Shown here one piece after another: positions 42,694 to 51,287 of a stretch of 64,000 nt of DNA. The stretch comes from an uncultured Castellaniella sp. Lineage in GTDB: Bacteria > Pseudomonadota > Gammaproteobacteria > Burkholderiales > Burkholderiaceae_B. Position 1 is the stretch's first letter. Each line of letters starts with the position of its first letter. The notes beneath the pieces were generated by a model. That model was not told where the DNA came from. It ran no database searches and was given only the letters and a program-made list of their open reading frames with translations. The stretch spans positions 62,001 through 126,000 of the forward strand of contig NZ_CALKHS010000008.1 in NCBI RefSeq assembly GCF_937988725.1, written 5' to 3'. Made by a program: the position numbers and the translations under genes.

Positions 42694-43263
42694 ATGCAAA
42701 TCACCGACATCCTCGCCCAGGCCGGCGGGCTGGAATCCATTGCCCGCCAGCTCGGCATCACGGAAACACAGGCCGCCAGCGGCGCCCAGGCGCTGCTGCC
42801 GGCCGTGATGGGCGGCTTCCAGAAACAGGCGCAGGGCGCGGGCGGGCTTGGCGGCCTGCTGAACGGCCTGGGCCTTTCGGGCGATGCCGGCAACCTGGAG
42901 CCCGCCGACACGTCCCGAGGCAACGACGTGCTGGGGCAGATCTTCGGCTCCAAGGACGTCAGCCGCACCGTCGCCCAGCACGCCGCTTCAGGCAGCGGGC
43001 TGGACCCCGCCCTGCTCAAGCAGATGCTGCCCCTGTTGGCCACGCTGGTCGCGGGATTCATGTCCCGGCAAGGCGGCGCGGATCAAGCGGCCCCGGCCCA
43101 GCAGCCCATGAGCGGCCTGTTGGGCGGCCTCCTGGGCGGCTCCGGCGGCCAGGGCGGCGGCCTGCTCGGCAGCCTGAACTCGCTGCTCGACGCAAACGGC
43201 GACGGCAATGCCCTGGACGACATCCTGCGCATGGCGGGCAAGGCGGGTTCCCGCCAGGCGTAA
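42694..43263 (+). CDS. DUF937 family protein
   Basis: A 189-residue protein with the DUF937 pattern: ILAQAGGLESIARQLGITETQ, GAQALLPAVMGGF, then DVLGQIFGSKDVSRTVA, SGLDPALLKQMLPLLATLV, and a glycine-rich tail GLLGGLLGGSGGQGGGLLG. The function is unknown; some family members occur beside stress or biofilm genes. AAGGAAA before ATG 42694 fits a ribosome site, and the gene probably forms an operon with the DUF3597 gene. It converges with brnA. Confidence 0.85.
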   Translation: MQITDILAQAGGLESIARQLGITETQAASGAQALLPAVMGGFQKQAQGAGGLGGLLNGLGLSGDAGNLEPADTSRGNDVLGQIFGSKDVSRTVAQHAASGSGLDPALLKQMLPLLATLVAGFMSRQGGADQAAPAQQPMSGLLGGLLGGSGGQGGGLLGSLNSLLDANGDGNALDDILRMAGKAGSRQA

Positions 43264-43297
43264 CGCCCGGGTAGCGGCCAAGGGCAGCGGCCCAGGC

Positions 43298-43573
43298 CTA
43301 GGCGCGGTGAGTTTTCAACCAGTGTTTCAACACAGCGTCCACCCGAGCCTGCCAGCCCGGGCCTGTCGCCCGAAAGCCATCAACGACTTCGGGCGACAAG
43401 CGGATCGTTATCATTTTCTTGACCGGCATCTTTTGCGGCCCCCGCCGACGGATGCCCATTGCCTCATGCAAAGCGGCAGGCAGCACATCGGCCGCAGGCC
43501 TCGCCCGCGCGAAGTCCGATTCATCCCATTCCGGGTTGTCGGAATCAATCAGTTCCGGATTTGGCTTTTTCAT
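43298..43573 (-). CDS. brnA: BrnA-type antitoxin
   Basis: A 91-residue protein with a ribbon-helix-helix-like C-terminus (VKKMITIRLSPEVVDGFRATGPGWQARVDAVLKHWL in part) after an acidic N-terminal part (IDSDNPEWDESDFARARPA), typical of BrnA. It should bind BrnT and repress the pair. ATG 43573 (MKKPNPELID) is preferred; ATG 43594 is an alternative. The start lies inside the brnT reading frame, giving the usual overlap of toxin and antitoxin genes. Confidence 0.85.
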   Translation of the reverse strand: MKKPNPELIDSDNPEWDESDFARARPAADVLPAALHEAMGIRRRGPQKMPVKKMITIRLSPEVVDGFRATGPGWQARVDAVLKHWLKTHRA

Positions 43574-43826
43574 ATCCTGCGACCTCACGCGCATTGGCTT
43601 TGCGCAAGCTGATGACGCGCAACGCGGCGCCGCGTATCGTGAAAATCAGCACGTACAAGCGGCCCTGGATCGGCCCCAGGGCCTGGAAACGCGGTTCCGC
43701 GTAATCCCGGCGAACATCTGCGACCACCAGAGTTTCGTTCCACTCCAGGTGCCGTGCAAGCTCGAATGACAGACCACGATCAATAACGTTCCGGTCGTTT
43801 TTGATGGGGTCATATTCGATCTCCAT
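43545..43826 (-). CDS. brnT: BrnT-type toxin (RelE-like ribonuclease)
   Basis: A 93-residue toxin of the BrnT family: IEYDPIKNDRNVIDRGLSFE near the start, VADVRRDYAEPRFQALGPIQ in the middle, then LYVLIFTIRGAALRVISLRKANAREVAGYE, which includes the RVISxRKA motif of the family. BrnT is an mRNA-cleaving toxin neutralised by BrnA. It overlaps brnA by 29 bp and precedes it, the normal order. It lies between the DUF937 gene and the siderophore receptor. Confidence 0.88.
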   Translation of the reverse strand: MEIEYDPIKNDRNVIDRGLSFELARHLEWNETLVVADVRRDYAEPRFQALGPIQGRLYVLIFTIRGAALRVISLRKANAREVAGYEKAKSGTD

Positions 43827-43916
43827 AATGGGCCGATTTCTTATAAATTGTAAATACGATTAGATACTTGCGCAAGATCATGGAATCTTGCCGCCAAGGC
43901 TGACGCGCCCCATCGT

Positions 43917-43953
43917 AAAAGTCCCATGCCCCCAGGGAAAGAGGGCATGGGAC
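43917..43953 (-). terminator. Rho-independent terminator of the siderophore receptor gene
   Basis: Arms GTCCCATGCCC (43921-43931) and GGGCATGGGAC (43943-43953) are perfect complements, and on the minus strand TTTT follows. It is 25 bp past the receptor stop codon. Confidence 0.85.
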
Positions 43954-43977
43954 CTATTGGCCACAGCGAAGAATCGA

Positions 43978-46281
43978 TCAGAACGAGCTGCTCACCTCCA
44001 GGAAGAACGTGCGGCCGGGCTGGTTGTAGGTGTAGGCGCCGGCGCCGTAGATGTAGTTGGCATTGTCCATGTTGACGCCGATCGCGTTCCCCCGGCGGAA
44101 CAGGCGCTTGTCGAACACATTGTCCACGCCCGCCGTCACCCGCAGGTTCTTGTTGACCTTGTACCGTGTGCTCAGGCCGAACAGGGCATAGGGCGGGATC
44201 TTGTCCGTGGCGCTGCCGGTCAGGGGCTGGCCGTAGTAGTCATACTTCGGCCCTTCCTGCTCGCCATACACGGTCGCCTTGGCGCGCAGGGACCAGGCCG
44301 GCGTCACGGCCCAGTCCAGTGTGCTGTTGATCGTGTATTCGGGAATGGTGGACAGGTGCTCGCCGGTCTCCTTGTTCTTCGACTCGATCATGTAGGTGAA
44401 ATTCGTGGACCACAGCCAGTCCTGCGCAAAAGGCCAGGTCAGATTGCCCTCGATGCCCTGCACGACGGCTCGGGGAATGTTCTCCCATTGAAAGACATTC
44501 TGCTTGAAGCCCGTGCTCCCGACGAACGAATCGATGGCGGTGCGCCCCGCCTCGATCTTGTCGCGGTAATCGTTGTGGAAATAGGTCAGGCTGGCGCCCA
44601 AGCCGTCCGGACTGCGGAACTCGATTCCCAGCTCCTTGTTGATGCTGGTCTCCGCCTTCAGATCCGAATTCCCCAGCAGGAAGCAGCCCTCCGTGCCGCC
44701 CGGCGCGTTACCCCAGCAGCCATTGCCCGCGCTGTACAGCAGGTACCCGGAGTTGCTCTGGTACAGATTGGGCGCCTTGTAGGCCCGGGCAATGCCGGCC
44801 TTCACCGTCCACTGGTCGTTGACCATGTAGGACAGATTCAACGACGGACTCCAGTTGTTGCCCTGGATGCTGTGATGGTCGAAGCGCAGGCCGGGCGTCA
44901 CGGTCCAACGGTCGCCGACATACAGATTGTCTTCGGCGAATACGGAATAGATGTTGGCATGCGCCTTGGGGTTGTAGGCGAAGGGCACCTCGGGCATCTT
45001 CTTGCTCGGACTGTTGCGCGCAGCCAGATCGGAGGCAGTGTCCTCCAGATCCTGGCGCACCCATTCCAGGCCGAAGGTACCCATCTGGTCGATGCCGCCC
45101 CAGTTCAGGCGCCGATTCAGTTCGGTATGGGCCGTCAGGGTGCGCAGATCGATGTCGCCATAACCGCCGTCATTCACCCGGGGATTGGTCGGGTCGTTGA
45201 ACGCGCCTTCGGTGCCCCCGGCCAGACCTTCCAGCAGGCGGGTGTTGCGGGTCCGCTCGTACTGCAGATAGCTCAGGGTATGGGTGTCGGCATTCCAGTC
45301 GCCATTATGGGTGATGGAATAGGCCTGGCGATAGGCGCGGTTCGTCTCGCCCCCCAGCTCACGCTTCACCATGTCATTGGTGTTGGTGTTCTGCGTGTCG
45401 CCGACGTAGATGTTGCCCTGGCGCCCGTAGCCGGCCTCGAAGTCGATCTTGTGCCCGGCTGCGGGCTTCCAGCTCAGTACGCCATTGACGTCGCGGTTCT
45501 TGAAGCCTTCGCGGCCGGCGGGAAAAGTGTCCTTGTTGCCGCCTCCGCGCAATGACGCATGATCCTCGTTGATGTCGTACGCATCCCCCTGGAAGTTCGC
45601 CGTGCTGCCAGTCAGGCGGAAGTCCAGGCTGTCCGAAATCGGGCCGGACAGGCTGAAGGTGGTGCGGGCGGTCGAACCCTCGTCGCTGTGTTCCGGGGCA
45701 TTGGCGTACACCGACACGGAACCCGTGAGCTTGTCCGAGGCCGGCTTGGTGATGATGTTCACCACGCCGCCGGCCGCGCCATTGCCGTAGCGGGCGGCGG
45801 CGGGGCCGCGCAGGACTTCGATGCGTTCGATCTGTTCGGGCGGCACCCAGTTGGTGTCGCCGCGCGTGTCGCGTTCGCCGCGCCAGCCGAAACGCACCGA
45901 TCCGCGCGACGATACGGGCTTGCCGTCGATCAGGATCAGGGTGTTTTCCGGCCCCATGCCGCGGATGTCGATCTGGCGGTTGTTGCCGCGCTGGCCGCTG
46001 GACGAATTGCCGGTCAGGTTCACGCCCGGCATGGTGCGGATGATCTCGGACACGTCGTTGGCCGGGGGCGATTTCTGGATGTCGGCCGCCGTGATGGTGG
46101 ATGCGCCCGGGGTCTGCTTCAGTTCCTGTTCGGCCTTGACGACGACGCGATCGAGCTGGGCGACATCGCCGGCCGACGGATCGGCAAGAGCGGGCGCCTG
46201 GACGGCGACCCCCGACAAGCCCAGAGAAAGGCAAAGCCCCAGGGACGGCAGGGCCTGAGCGGGCCGGCTTGAGAGCGACAT
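43978..46281 (-). CDS. bfeA: TonB-dependent catecholate siderophore receptor (FepA/BfeA-like)
   Basis: A 767-residue outer-membrane receptor importing ferric siderophore with energy from TonB-ExbBD. It has a signal peptide (LPSLGLCLSLGLSGVAVQAPALA), a TonB-box-like DRVVVKA near residue 44, a plug domain (ASTITAADIQKSPPANDVSE; IDIRGMGPENTLILIDGKPV; IERIEVLRGPAAARYGNGA) and a beta-barrel ending in FFLEVSSSF. The plug and barrel style match the enterobactin receptors FepA, PfeA and BfeA. Two Fur-box-like sequences lie just upstream. An esterase gene lies immediately upstream on the same strand. Confidence 0.88.
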   Translation of the reverse strand: MSLSSRPAQALPSLGLCLSLGLSGVAVQAPALADPSAGDVAQLDRVVVKAEQELKQTPGASTITAADIQKSPPANDVSEIIRTMPGVNLTGNSSSGQRGNNRQIDIRGMGPENTLILIDGKPVSSRGSVRFGWRGERDTRGDTNWVPPEQIERIEVLRGPAAARYGNGAAGGVVNIITKPASDKLTGSVSVYANAPEHSDEGSTARTTFSLSGPISDSLDFRLTGSTANFQGDAYDINEDHASLRGGGNKDTFPAGREGFKNRDVNGVLSWKPAAGHKIDFEAGYGRQGNIYVGDTQNTNTNDMVKRELGGETNRAYRQAYSITHNGDWNADTHTLSYLQYERTRNTRLLEGLAGGTEGAFNDPTNPRVNDGGYGDIDLRTLTAHTELNRRLNWGGIDQMGTFGLEWVRQDLEDTASDLAARNSPSKKMPEVPFAYNPKAHANIYSVFAEDNLYVGDRWTVTPGLRFDHHSIQGNNWSPSLNLSYMVNDQWTVKAGIARAYKAPNLYQSNSGYLLYSAGNGCWGNAPGGTEGCFLLGNSDLKAETSINKELGIEFRSPDGLGASLTYFHNDYRDKIEAGRTAIDSFVGSTGFKQNVFQWENIPRAVVQGIEGNLTWPFAQDWLWSTNFTYMIESKNKETGEHLSTIPEYTINSTLDWAVTPAWSLRAKATVYGEQEGPKYDYYGQPLTGSATDKIPPYALFGLSTRYKVNKNLRVTAGVDNVFDKRLFRRGNAIGVNMDNANYIYGAGAYTYNQPGRTFFLEVSSSF

Positions 46282-46299
46282 GAAGGGTTTCCTTTAATT

Positions 46300-46355
46300 G
46301 AGAATGAGAACTATGAACGTTTTATAAAATATAAACGACAATAGTTCTCATTTAC
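46300..46355 (-). promoter_or_regulatory. Two inverted Fur-box-like sites before the receptor gene
   Basis: The inverted arms AATGAGAACTAT (46303-46314) and ATAGTTCTCATT (46341-46352) lie 26 bp apart around AT-rich DNA. The 19-mers at 46300-46318 (plus) and 46337-46355 (minus) each match the Fur consensus GATAATGATAATCATTATC at 13 of 19 positions by hand count. This predicts iron repression of the receptor. Confidence 0.7.
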
Positions 46356-46384
46356 AACAAGGAGTGTCACATCTCTGATTCAGA

Positions 46385-47245
46385 TCAAGCGTTCCCCTGC
46401 GCCAGCAGCCACCGCCACCCGCTCATCAGCGCATCCTGCGGCGCGGTCCGGTGGATGTGCCCCGGCAACACCACATGGCGCAGCCGCAGGCCCGGGCAGG
46501 CGCCCAGGTCCTCCGCCAGCGCCCGCACGCCATCCACCATGGCGCGGCGCCGGCGCTTGAGCAACTGCTGTTCGCGCTCCTCGGCATCCAGGCTCATTTC
46601 CCCGGGGCTAAGGCTCTGCTCGTATTCCCCCACCGTCAGGAACAGGCCCAGGCCCGGCAGTCCCTGCGCCGCCAGCCAGGCCAGACGCCGCCGCGCCAGG
46701 CGCCGGGCGTAGCCCCCGCCCCACCACACCGACGGGCTGGACAGGACGTAGCCGTCGAAGGCGCGCGGCCGATGCAGCAGGACATAGAACGCGAACAAGG
46801 CTCCCAGGGAATGCCCCGCCAGCACCTGGCGACTGGGGTCCGGGCGGAATTCGGCGGTCACCCGGGAGCGCACGCCGTCCAGCGCATGCAGCCACCGGGC
46901 GGCACCGGTCAGCACATCCGCCGGCAACGGGCCGGGGCCCTGGAACCCCGCCGGGCCGGCTTGCGGCCGCGCGGCCGGATCGCCAGCGGCGAATCCTGTC
47001 GCCCAGCCGCGCGGCGGATAATCCCAGACCCGCTGCGCCGGCACCTGGGGCGCCAGCCCGACCAGGATTCCCGGCAATCCATCCGCGCCGGCCGTCCGGC
47101 GCAGGGTCTCGAACTGGCTGACATCCAGCACGTAGGCGATCGGCCAGCCGTCCGACGGCATCAGCCCTTGCGGCACGGCCAGCCGCACGACGCAGCGGCG
47201 GCCATCCGGCAAGGGCTGGGTGAACTCCGAAGAATATGTCGTCAT
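46385..47245 (-). CDS. Siderophore esterase, Fes/IroE-like alpha/beta hydrolase
   Basis: A 286-residue protein of the putative esterase (esterase D / IroE-like) family. The nucleophile elbow AGHSLGALFAFYVLL and VLSSPSVWWGGG are visible, with a likely catalytic His in LPGHIHRTAP near the C-terminus. No signal peptide is evident, so a cytoplasmic role in releasing iron by cleaving the ester-linked siderophore fits. It is divergent from the permease gene (54 bp between starts) and lies upstream of the receptor gene on the same strand. The name bfeB would fit by context but is not proven. Confidence 0.82.
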   Translation of the reverse strand: MTTYSSEFTQPLPDGRRCVVRLAVPQGLMPSDGWPIAYVLDVSQFETLRRTAGADGLPGILVGLAPQVPAQRVWDYPPRGWATGFAAGDPAARPQAGPAGFQGPGPLPADVLTGAARWLHALDGVRSRVTAEFRPDPSRQVLAGHSLGALFAFYVLLHRPRAFDGYVLSSPSVWWGGGYARRLARRRLAWLAAQGLPGLGLFLTVGEYEQSLSPGEMSLDAEEREQQLLKRRRRAMVDGVRALAEDLGACPGLRLRHVVLPGHIHRTAPQDALMSGWRWLLAQGNA

Positions 47246-47267
47246 GACGCCGCCGTCCCTGATCCTC

Positions 47268-47301
47268 TATACTGGCGCAATTGTAAACGTTTCTCATTCA
47301 T
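47268..47301 (+). promoter_or_regulatory. Iron-responsive promoter of the siderophore permease gene
   Basis: A -10-like TATACT (47268-47273) in CTCTATACT is followed by a Fur-box-like GTAAACGTTTCTCATTCAT (47283-47301, about 10 of 19 matches) that runs into the ATG at 47300. The same CTCTATACT precedes entE. The site sits between divergent permease and esterase genes and could serve both. Confidence 0.5.
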
Positions 47302-48355
47302 GGATATCCGCGAAGCCGCCCCCTCCGCCACCTTGCAGCACTACCAGCACCTGCTGCGCCGCCGCTGGCTGCTGGTCGCCGTGCTGGGACTCGTCATCCT
47401 GACCTCGATCCTGGCGGATTTCATGCTGGGACCTTCCGGCCTGGGATGGGCCGAACTCAGCCACGCGCTGTTCCAGCCCGCGCAGGCCGACCCGACCACC
47501 CGCGTGATCGTCTGGGACATCCGCCTGCCCTACGCCCTGATGGCGGTGGCTGTGGGCCTGGCGCTGGGTCTGGCGGGCGGCGAAATGCAGACCATCCTGA
47601 ACAACCCGCTGGCCAGCCCCTTCACCCTGGGCATTTCCTCGGCCGCCGCCTTCGGCGCCTCGCTGGCCATCGTGCTGGGCCTGTCGCTCCCGGGCGTGCC
47701 CCAATCGTGGATGGTGGCGGCCAACGCCTTCGTCTTCGCGCTCGCGTCCGCCCTGCTGCTGGACCTGGTCGCCCGCTGGGGCGCCATGAGCACGTCCGGC
47801 CTGATCCTGTTCGGCATCGCGCTGGTGTTTTCCTTCAACGCCGCGGTGTCCCTGGTGCAATTCGTGGCCAGCGCCGAGGCCCTGCAGGGCCTGGTGTTCT
47901 GGACCATGGGCAGCCTGGCGCGCTCGTCCTGGCCGAAGCTGGGCATCCTGCTGCTGGCGATCGCGTTGCTGCTGCCGCTGTCGCTGCGCGACACCTGGAA
48001 GCTGACCGCGCTGCGGCTGGGCGAGGACCGCGCCGCCAGTTTCGGCATCGACGTGCCGCGCCTGCGACTGACGGCGCTGGTGCGCATCAGCATCCTGGCG
48101 GCGCTGGCAGTGTCCTTCGTCGGCACCATCGGCTTCGTCGGCCTGATCGCCCCCCACATCGCCCGGCGCCTGTTCGGCGAGGATCACCGCTTCTACCTGC
48201 CGGGCAGCGCCCTGGTGGGCGGCACGATCCTGTCGCTGGCCTCGATCGCCTCGAAGAACATCGTGCCGGGCATCATCGTGCCGGTCGGGATCGTGACCTC
48301 GCTGGTCGGCGTCCCGTTCTTCCTGTCCGTCGTCCTGCGCCGGCAAGTGAAATGA
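47300..48355 (+). CDS. Ferric siderophore ABC transporter permease, FecCD family
   Basis: A 351-residue inner-membrane permease of the FecCD/BtuC type. Features: RLPYALMAVAVGLALGLAGG, MQTILNNPLASPFTLGISSAAAFGASLA in part, GEDRAASFGIDVPRLR, FVGTIGFVGLIAPHIARRLFGEDHRFYLP in part, and C-terminal VGVPFFLSVVLRRQ. A single permease gene is present where E. coli has fepD and fepG, so it probably works as a homodimer. The ATPase gene follows after 19 bp, then the binding protein. The promoter leaves a very short leader. Confidence 0.92.
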   Translation: MDIREAAPSATLQHYQHLLRRRWLLVAVLGLVILTSILADFMLGPSGLGWAELSHALFQPAQADPTTRVIVWDIRLPYALMAVAVGLALGLAGGEMQTILNNPLASPFTLGISSAAAFGASLAIVLGLSLPGVPQSWMVAANAFVFALASALLLDLVARWGAMSTSGLILFGIALVFSFNAAVSLVQFVASAEALQGLVFWTMGSLARSSWPKLGILLLAIALLLPLSLRDTWKLTALRLGEDRAASFGIDVPRLRLTALVRISILAALAVSFVGTIGFVGLIAPHIARRLFGEDHRFYLPGSALVGGTILSLASIASKNIVPGIIVPVGIVTSLVGVPFFLSVVLRRQVK

Positions 48356-48374
48356 ACCCCAAAGCCCCCTGACC

Positions 48375-49157
48375 ATGCTGCAGATTCAGGATCTTTCCGT
48401 CGCCTATGGCCGCCAGACCATCATCCACAGCCTGACGGCCGGCCCCCTGGCCCCCGGCCGGGTGGTCTCCCTGCTGGGCCCTAATGGCAGCGGCAAATCC
48501 ACCCTGCTCAAGGCCATCGCCGGGCTGCTCAAATCCCATGGCCAGGTGCTGCTGGACGGCCAGGACCTGACGCGCCTGTCCTTCGAACAGCGCGCCCAGC
48601 AGGTCGTCTACCTGCCTCAATCCCTGCCCGCGTCCGTGCACCTGCGGGTCTTCGAATCCGTGCTGGTGGCCGCCCGGGCGTCGGATCTGTCGCCTCAGGC
48701 GCAGGACGCCAGCCCGCAGCGCATCCTGGACGTGCTGTCGCGGCTGGGCATCGAACACCTGTCCATGCACTACCTGGACGAACTGTCCGGCGGACAGAAG
48801 CAGCTGGTCGGTCTGGCCCAGGCCCTGATCCGCACCCCGCGCCTGCTGCTGCTGGACGAGCCGCTGTCGGCCCTGGACCTGAACTATCAGTGCCACGTCA
48901 TGGACCTGCTGCGCCAGGAAACGCGGGAACACGGCCTGACGACGCTGATCGTGCTGCACGACCTGAACATCGCCCTGCAGCGCAGCGACGACGCCCTGCT
49001 GATCCGTGCGGGCGAACTGGCCGGCCACGGCAGCCCCGATGCGGTCATCACGCCCGACTCGCTGGCCCAGGTCTATCAGGTCGAGGCCCGCGTGGAAACC
49101 TGCTCGCGCGGCTTGCGCCACGTCCTGATCGACGGACTGTGCCGGCCTGCGGGCTGA
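48375..49157 (+). CDS. Ferric siderophore ABC transporter ATP-binding protein (FepC-like)
   Basis: A 260-residue ATPase with Walker A GPNGSGKST, Q-loop VVYLPQS, signature ELSGGQKQLVGLAQAL, Walker B LLLLDEPLSALDL, and an H-loop in VLHDLNIALQ. It is the energy subunit for the adjacent FecCD-type permease. The start is ATG 48375 in a 19-bp gap after the permease gene. Confidence 0.92.
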   Translation: MLQIQDLSVAYGRQTIIHSLTAGPLAPGRVVSLLGPNGSGKSTLLKAIAGLLKSHGQVLLDGQDLTRLSFEQRAQQVVYLPQSLPASVHLRVFESVLVAARASDLSPQAQDASPQRILDVLSRLGIEHLSMHYLDELSGGQKQLVGLAQALIRTPRLLLLDEPLSALDLNYQCHVMDLLRQETREHGLTTLIVLHDLNIALQRSDDALLIRAGELAGHGSPDAVITPDSLAQVYQVEARVETCSRGLRHVLIDGLCRPAG

Positions 49158-49193
49158 TCCCCAGAACTCCTCATTCCCGAGACGCCCACCGCC

Positions 49194-50399
49194 ATGTCTT
49201 TCCCGGATTTCCGCCATACGGCCGCTTTGGCCCGCGATCACGCCCGCCCCTGCCGGTCCGCCATCTTGCCGCCGACCGGCCCCCGCGCCCTGCTGGCGGC
49301 GCTGCTGCTGATGTTGTCCGCCCTGTTCGCGACCCCGGCCGCCGCGACCATCACCGTCACCGACGTGCTGGGCCGCACCGTCACCCTGCCGGGCCCGGCG
49401 CAGCGCGTGGTCCTGGCCCAGGCCCGGCATTTCCAGGTTCTGTCCCTGCTGACGCCGGACCCGGCCGCCATCCTGGCCGGCTGGTCCGACGAATTCCGGA
49501 CGTCCTTCGCCCCGGACTACCGGGCCGCCCTGAAACGGTTTCCCAGCCTGGCGAACGTACCGATCGTCGGGCGCCACACGGCGGAATCGTTCTCGGTCGA
49601 ACGCACGCTGGGCCTGCGCCCGGACCTGGTCGTGATGACCGCATCCTTCGCCGGCCTGATGCAGGGCCAGGCGGCGGACGAATCGCCGATCATCAGCCGC
49701 CTGGAAGCGGCCGGCGTGCCCGTCATCGTCATCGATTTCTTCATGCGTCCCATGGAAAACACAGTGCCCAGCCTGCGGGCCCTGGGCGCGGCCATCGGCC
49801 ACGACGCGCAGGCCGAGGCTTTCATCCGGTTCTACGAACAGCATATGCGGACCGTCGCGCAGCGCCTGACGGGCCTGCCCGACGACCAGCGCCCGCCGGT
49901 CTTCGTCCATGCCCACGCGGGCGTCACGGATTGCTGCAACTCGCCGGGCACGGGAACCTTCAACGAGATGATCCGCTACGCGGGCGGACACAACATCGGC
50001 GCCGACGTGCTGAAGACCGCCACCGGCAAGCTGAATTTCGAATTCATCAACGCGAAAGCACCGCAGGTCTACGTGGCGACCGGCACGGGATCCAACGCAG
50101 GCGCGGGGCTGGCCATCGGCGCCGGAGTCTCCCCCACCGACGCGCGCGCCAGCCTGCAGCGCCTGATCCGGGCCAATCATCTGGACGCCCTGCCGGCCGT
50201 GCGTTCCGGCAACAGCCACGGCATCTGGCACGCCTTCAACGACTCACCGCTGCACGTGGTCTTCATCGAGGCCCTGGCCCGCTGGATCCACCCGGACCGC
50301 TTCGCCGACGTCGACCCCGCCGAGACCCTGAGCGAGATCAACCGCCAGTTCCTGGCCGTTCCCCTGGAAGGCACCTACCTGGTGAACCTGAAGCCCTGA
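49194..50399 (+). CDS. Periplasmic ferric siderophore-binding protein (FepB-like)
   Basis: A 401-residue substrate-binding protein with a signal region whose hydrophobic core is LLAALLLMLSALFATPAAA (about residues 34-52) after a long basic N-terminal extension, then ITVTDVLGRTVTLPGPAQRVVL, typical of FepB/BtuF-type proteins. Later parts include RPDLVVMTASFAGLMQG and VPVIVIDFF. It carries the iron-siderophore complex from the outer-membrane receptor to the permease. It follows the ATPase after 36 bp. Confidence 0.88.
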   Translation: MSFPDFRHTAALARDHARPCRSAILPPTGPRALLAALLLMLSALFATPAAATITVTDVLGRTVTLPGPAQRVVLAQARHFQVLSLLTPDPAAILAGWSDEFRTSFAPDYRAALKRFPSLANVPIVGRHTAESFSVERTLGLRPDLVVMTASFAGLMQGQAADESPIISRLEAAGVPVIVIDFFMRPMENTVPSLRALGAAIGHDAQAEAFIRFYEQHMRTVAQRLTGLPDDQRPPVFVHAHAGVTDCCNSPGTGTFNEMIRYAGGHNIGADVLKTATGKLNFEFINAKAPQVYVATGTGSNAGAGLAIGAGVSPTDARASLQRLIRANHLDALPAVRSGNSHGIWHAFNDSPLHVVFIEALARWIHPDRFADVDPAETLSEINRQFLAVPLEGTYLVNLKP

Positions 50400-50408
50400 C
50401 GACACGCC

Positions 50409-51137
50409 ATGACCACTCCCCGGATCATCGCCCTGCGCGGCCTGCCCGACGAGGAGCAGGCGCGGCGTCTGCGGCGCGATCTGCCGGAAGCGGAATGGCA
50501 ATGGATCGCCCGCCTGCGCCAGCCGCAGGACCGCCTGCGCAGCCTGCTGGGCCGGGCGCTGGCGCGCCGCCTGCTGGCCCCGCGCCTGGACCTGGCGCCC
50601 GCGCGGATTCCCCTGACGACGGGCCCGCACGGCAAACCCCTGCTGGCGGCCCTCTCCGGCTGGCATTTCAGCATCGCCCACAGCGGCGACCAGGTGCTGG
50701 CGGCCGTCGGCCCGCAGGCGCTGGGGGTGGATGTGGAGCGCTGTCCGGAACGAGTGGACGAGGCGCTGTTCCGCTTCGCGACCGGCCGGGAGCCAGGCCG
50801 AACCGATCCTTCCCGGGATGGCCCTCGAGACGAAACCGCAGGGACTACCGTCTCTGACGCACAGGCCTTCTGCGCCGAATGGGTTCGCCGCGAGGCCGTG
50901 CTGAAAGCCTGCGGCCTGGGGCTGACAATCGAGCCCGGAACACTGCGCCTGCGCGCCTGCGGCCAGGGATGGCACAGAGTGGACGGGCCGCCCGAGGTGC
51001 GCGGCCTGCACGTCCGGCTGCTCGGGTCCTCGCCCGGATATCGCGCCGCGCTCTGCCTCCCTGCCCCACGGGACGACTGGCAATTGACGCGGCTGGGCCT
51101 GGACGCCTGGCTGAGCGATCCGGAAGCCGTGGCTTGA
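50409..51137 (+). CDS. 4'-phosphopantetheinyl transferase (Sfp/EntD-like)
   Basis: A 242-residue enzyme that moves 4'-phosphopantetheine from CoA to carrier-protein serines. It has the family motifs: TTGPHGKPLL, FSIAHSGDQVL, the magnesium-binding GVDVERC, and WVRREAVLKACGLGL, which matches the W-x-x-KEAxxKA pattern. It should activate the free aryl carrier protein (52986) and the NRPS carrier domain (53234). It starts 9 bp after the binding-protein gene, so it lies in the transport operon rather than with the synthetase genes. Confidence 0.93.
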   Translation: MTTPRIIALRGLPDEEQARRLRRDLPEAEWQWIARLRQPQDRLRSLLGRALARRLLAPRLDLAPARIPLTTGPHGKPLLAALSGWHFSIAHSGDQVLAAVGPQALGVDVERCPERVDEALFRFATGREPGRTDPSRDGPRDETAGTTVSDAQAFCAEWVRREAVLKACGLGLTIEPGTLRLRACGQGWHRVDGPPEVRGLHVRLLGSSPGYRAALCLPAPRDDWQLTRLGLDAWLSDPEAVA

Positions 51138-51255
51138 AGACACGGCCGTCTCTGAACGGTCCTCCAGGCGCCGGATCGATGTCCCGCTTTTGAAGCGCAG
51201 GCCGATCCGGGCCCGGGCTTCGAACAGGCGCTGGACCTGGATCCCCGATTTTCTC

Positions 51256-51287
51256 TATACTCACAAAATATAATCATTCTCATTATC
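51256..51287 (+). promoter_or_regulatory. Fur-controlled promoter of the siderophore biosynthesis operon
   Basis: A -10-like TATACT (51256-51261) is followed by a strong Fur-box-like TATAATCATTCTCATTATC (51269-51287), 15 of 19 matches to the consensus, ending directly at the entE ATG at 51288. Bound Fur would cover the transcription start and the start codon. Confidence 0.82.

Noticed and set aside
46451..47299. A much longer N-terminus for the siderophore permease, from the frame open since 46451
   Set aside because: The upstream part overlaps the esterase on the other strand, lacks membrane segments and is low-complexity. ATG 47300 fits the FecCD family start.
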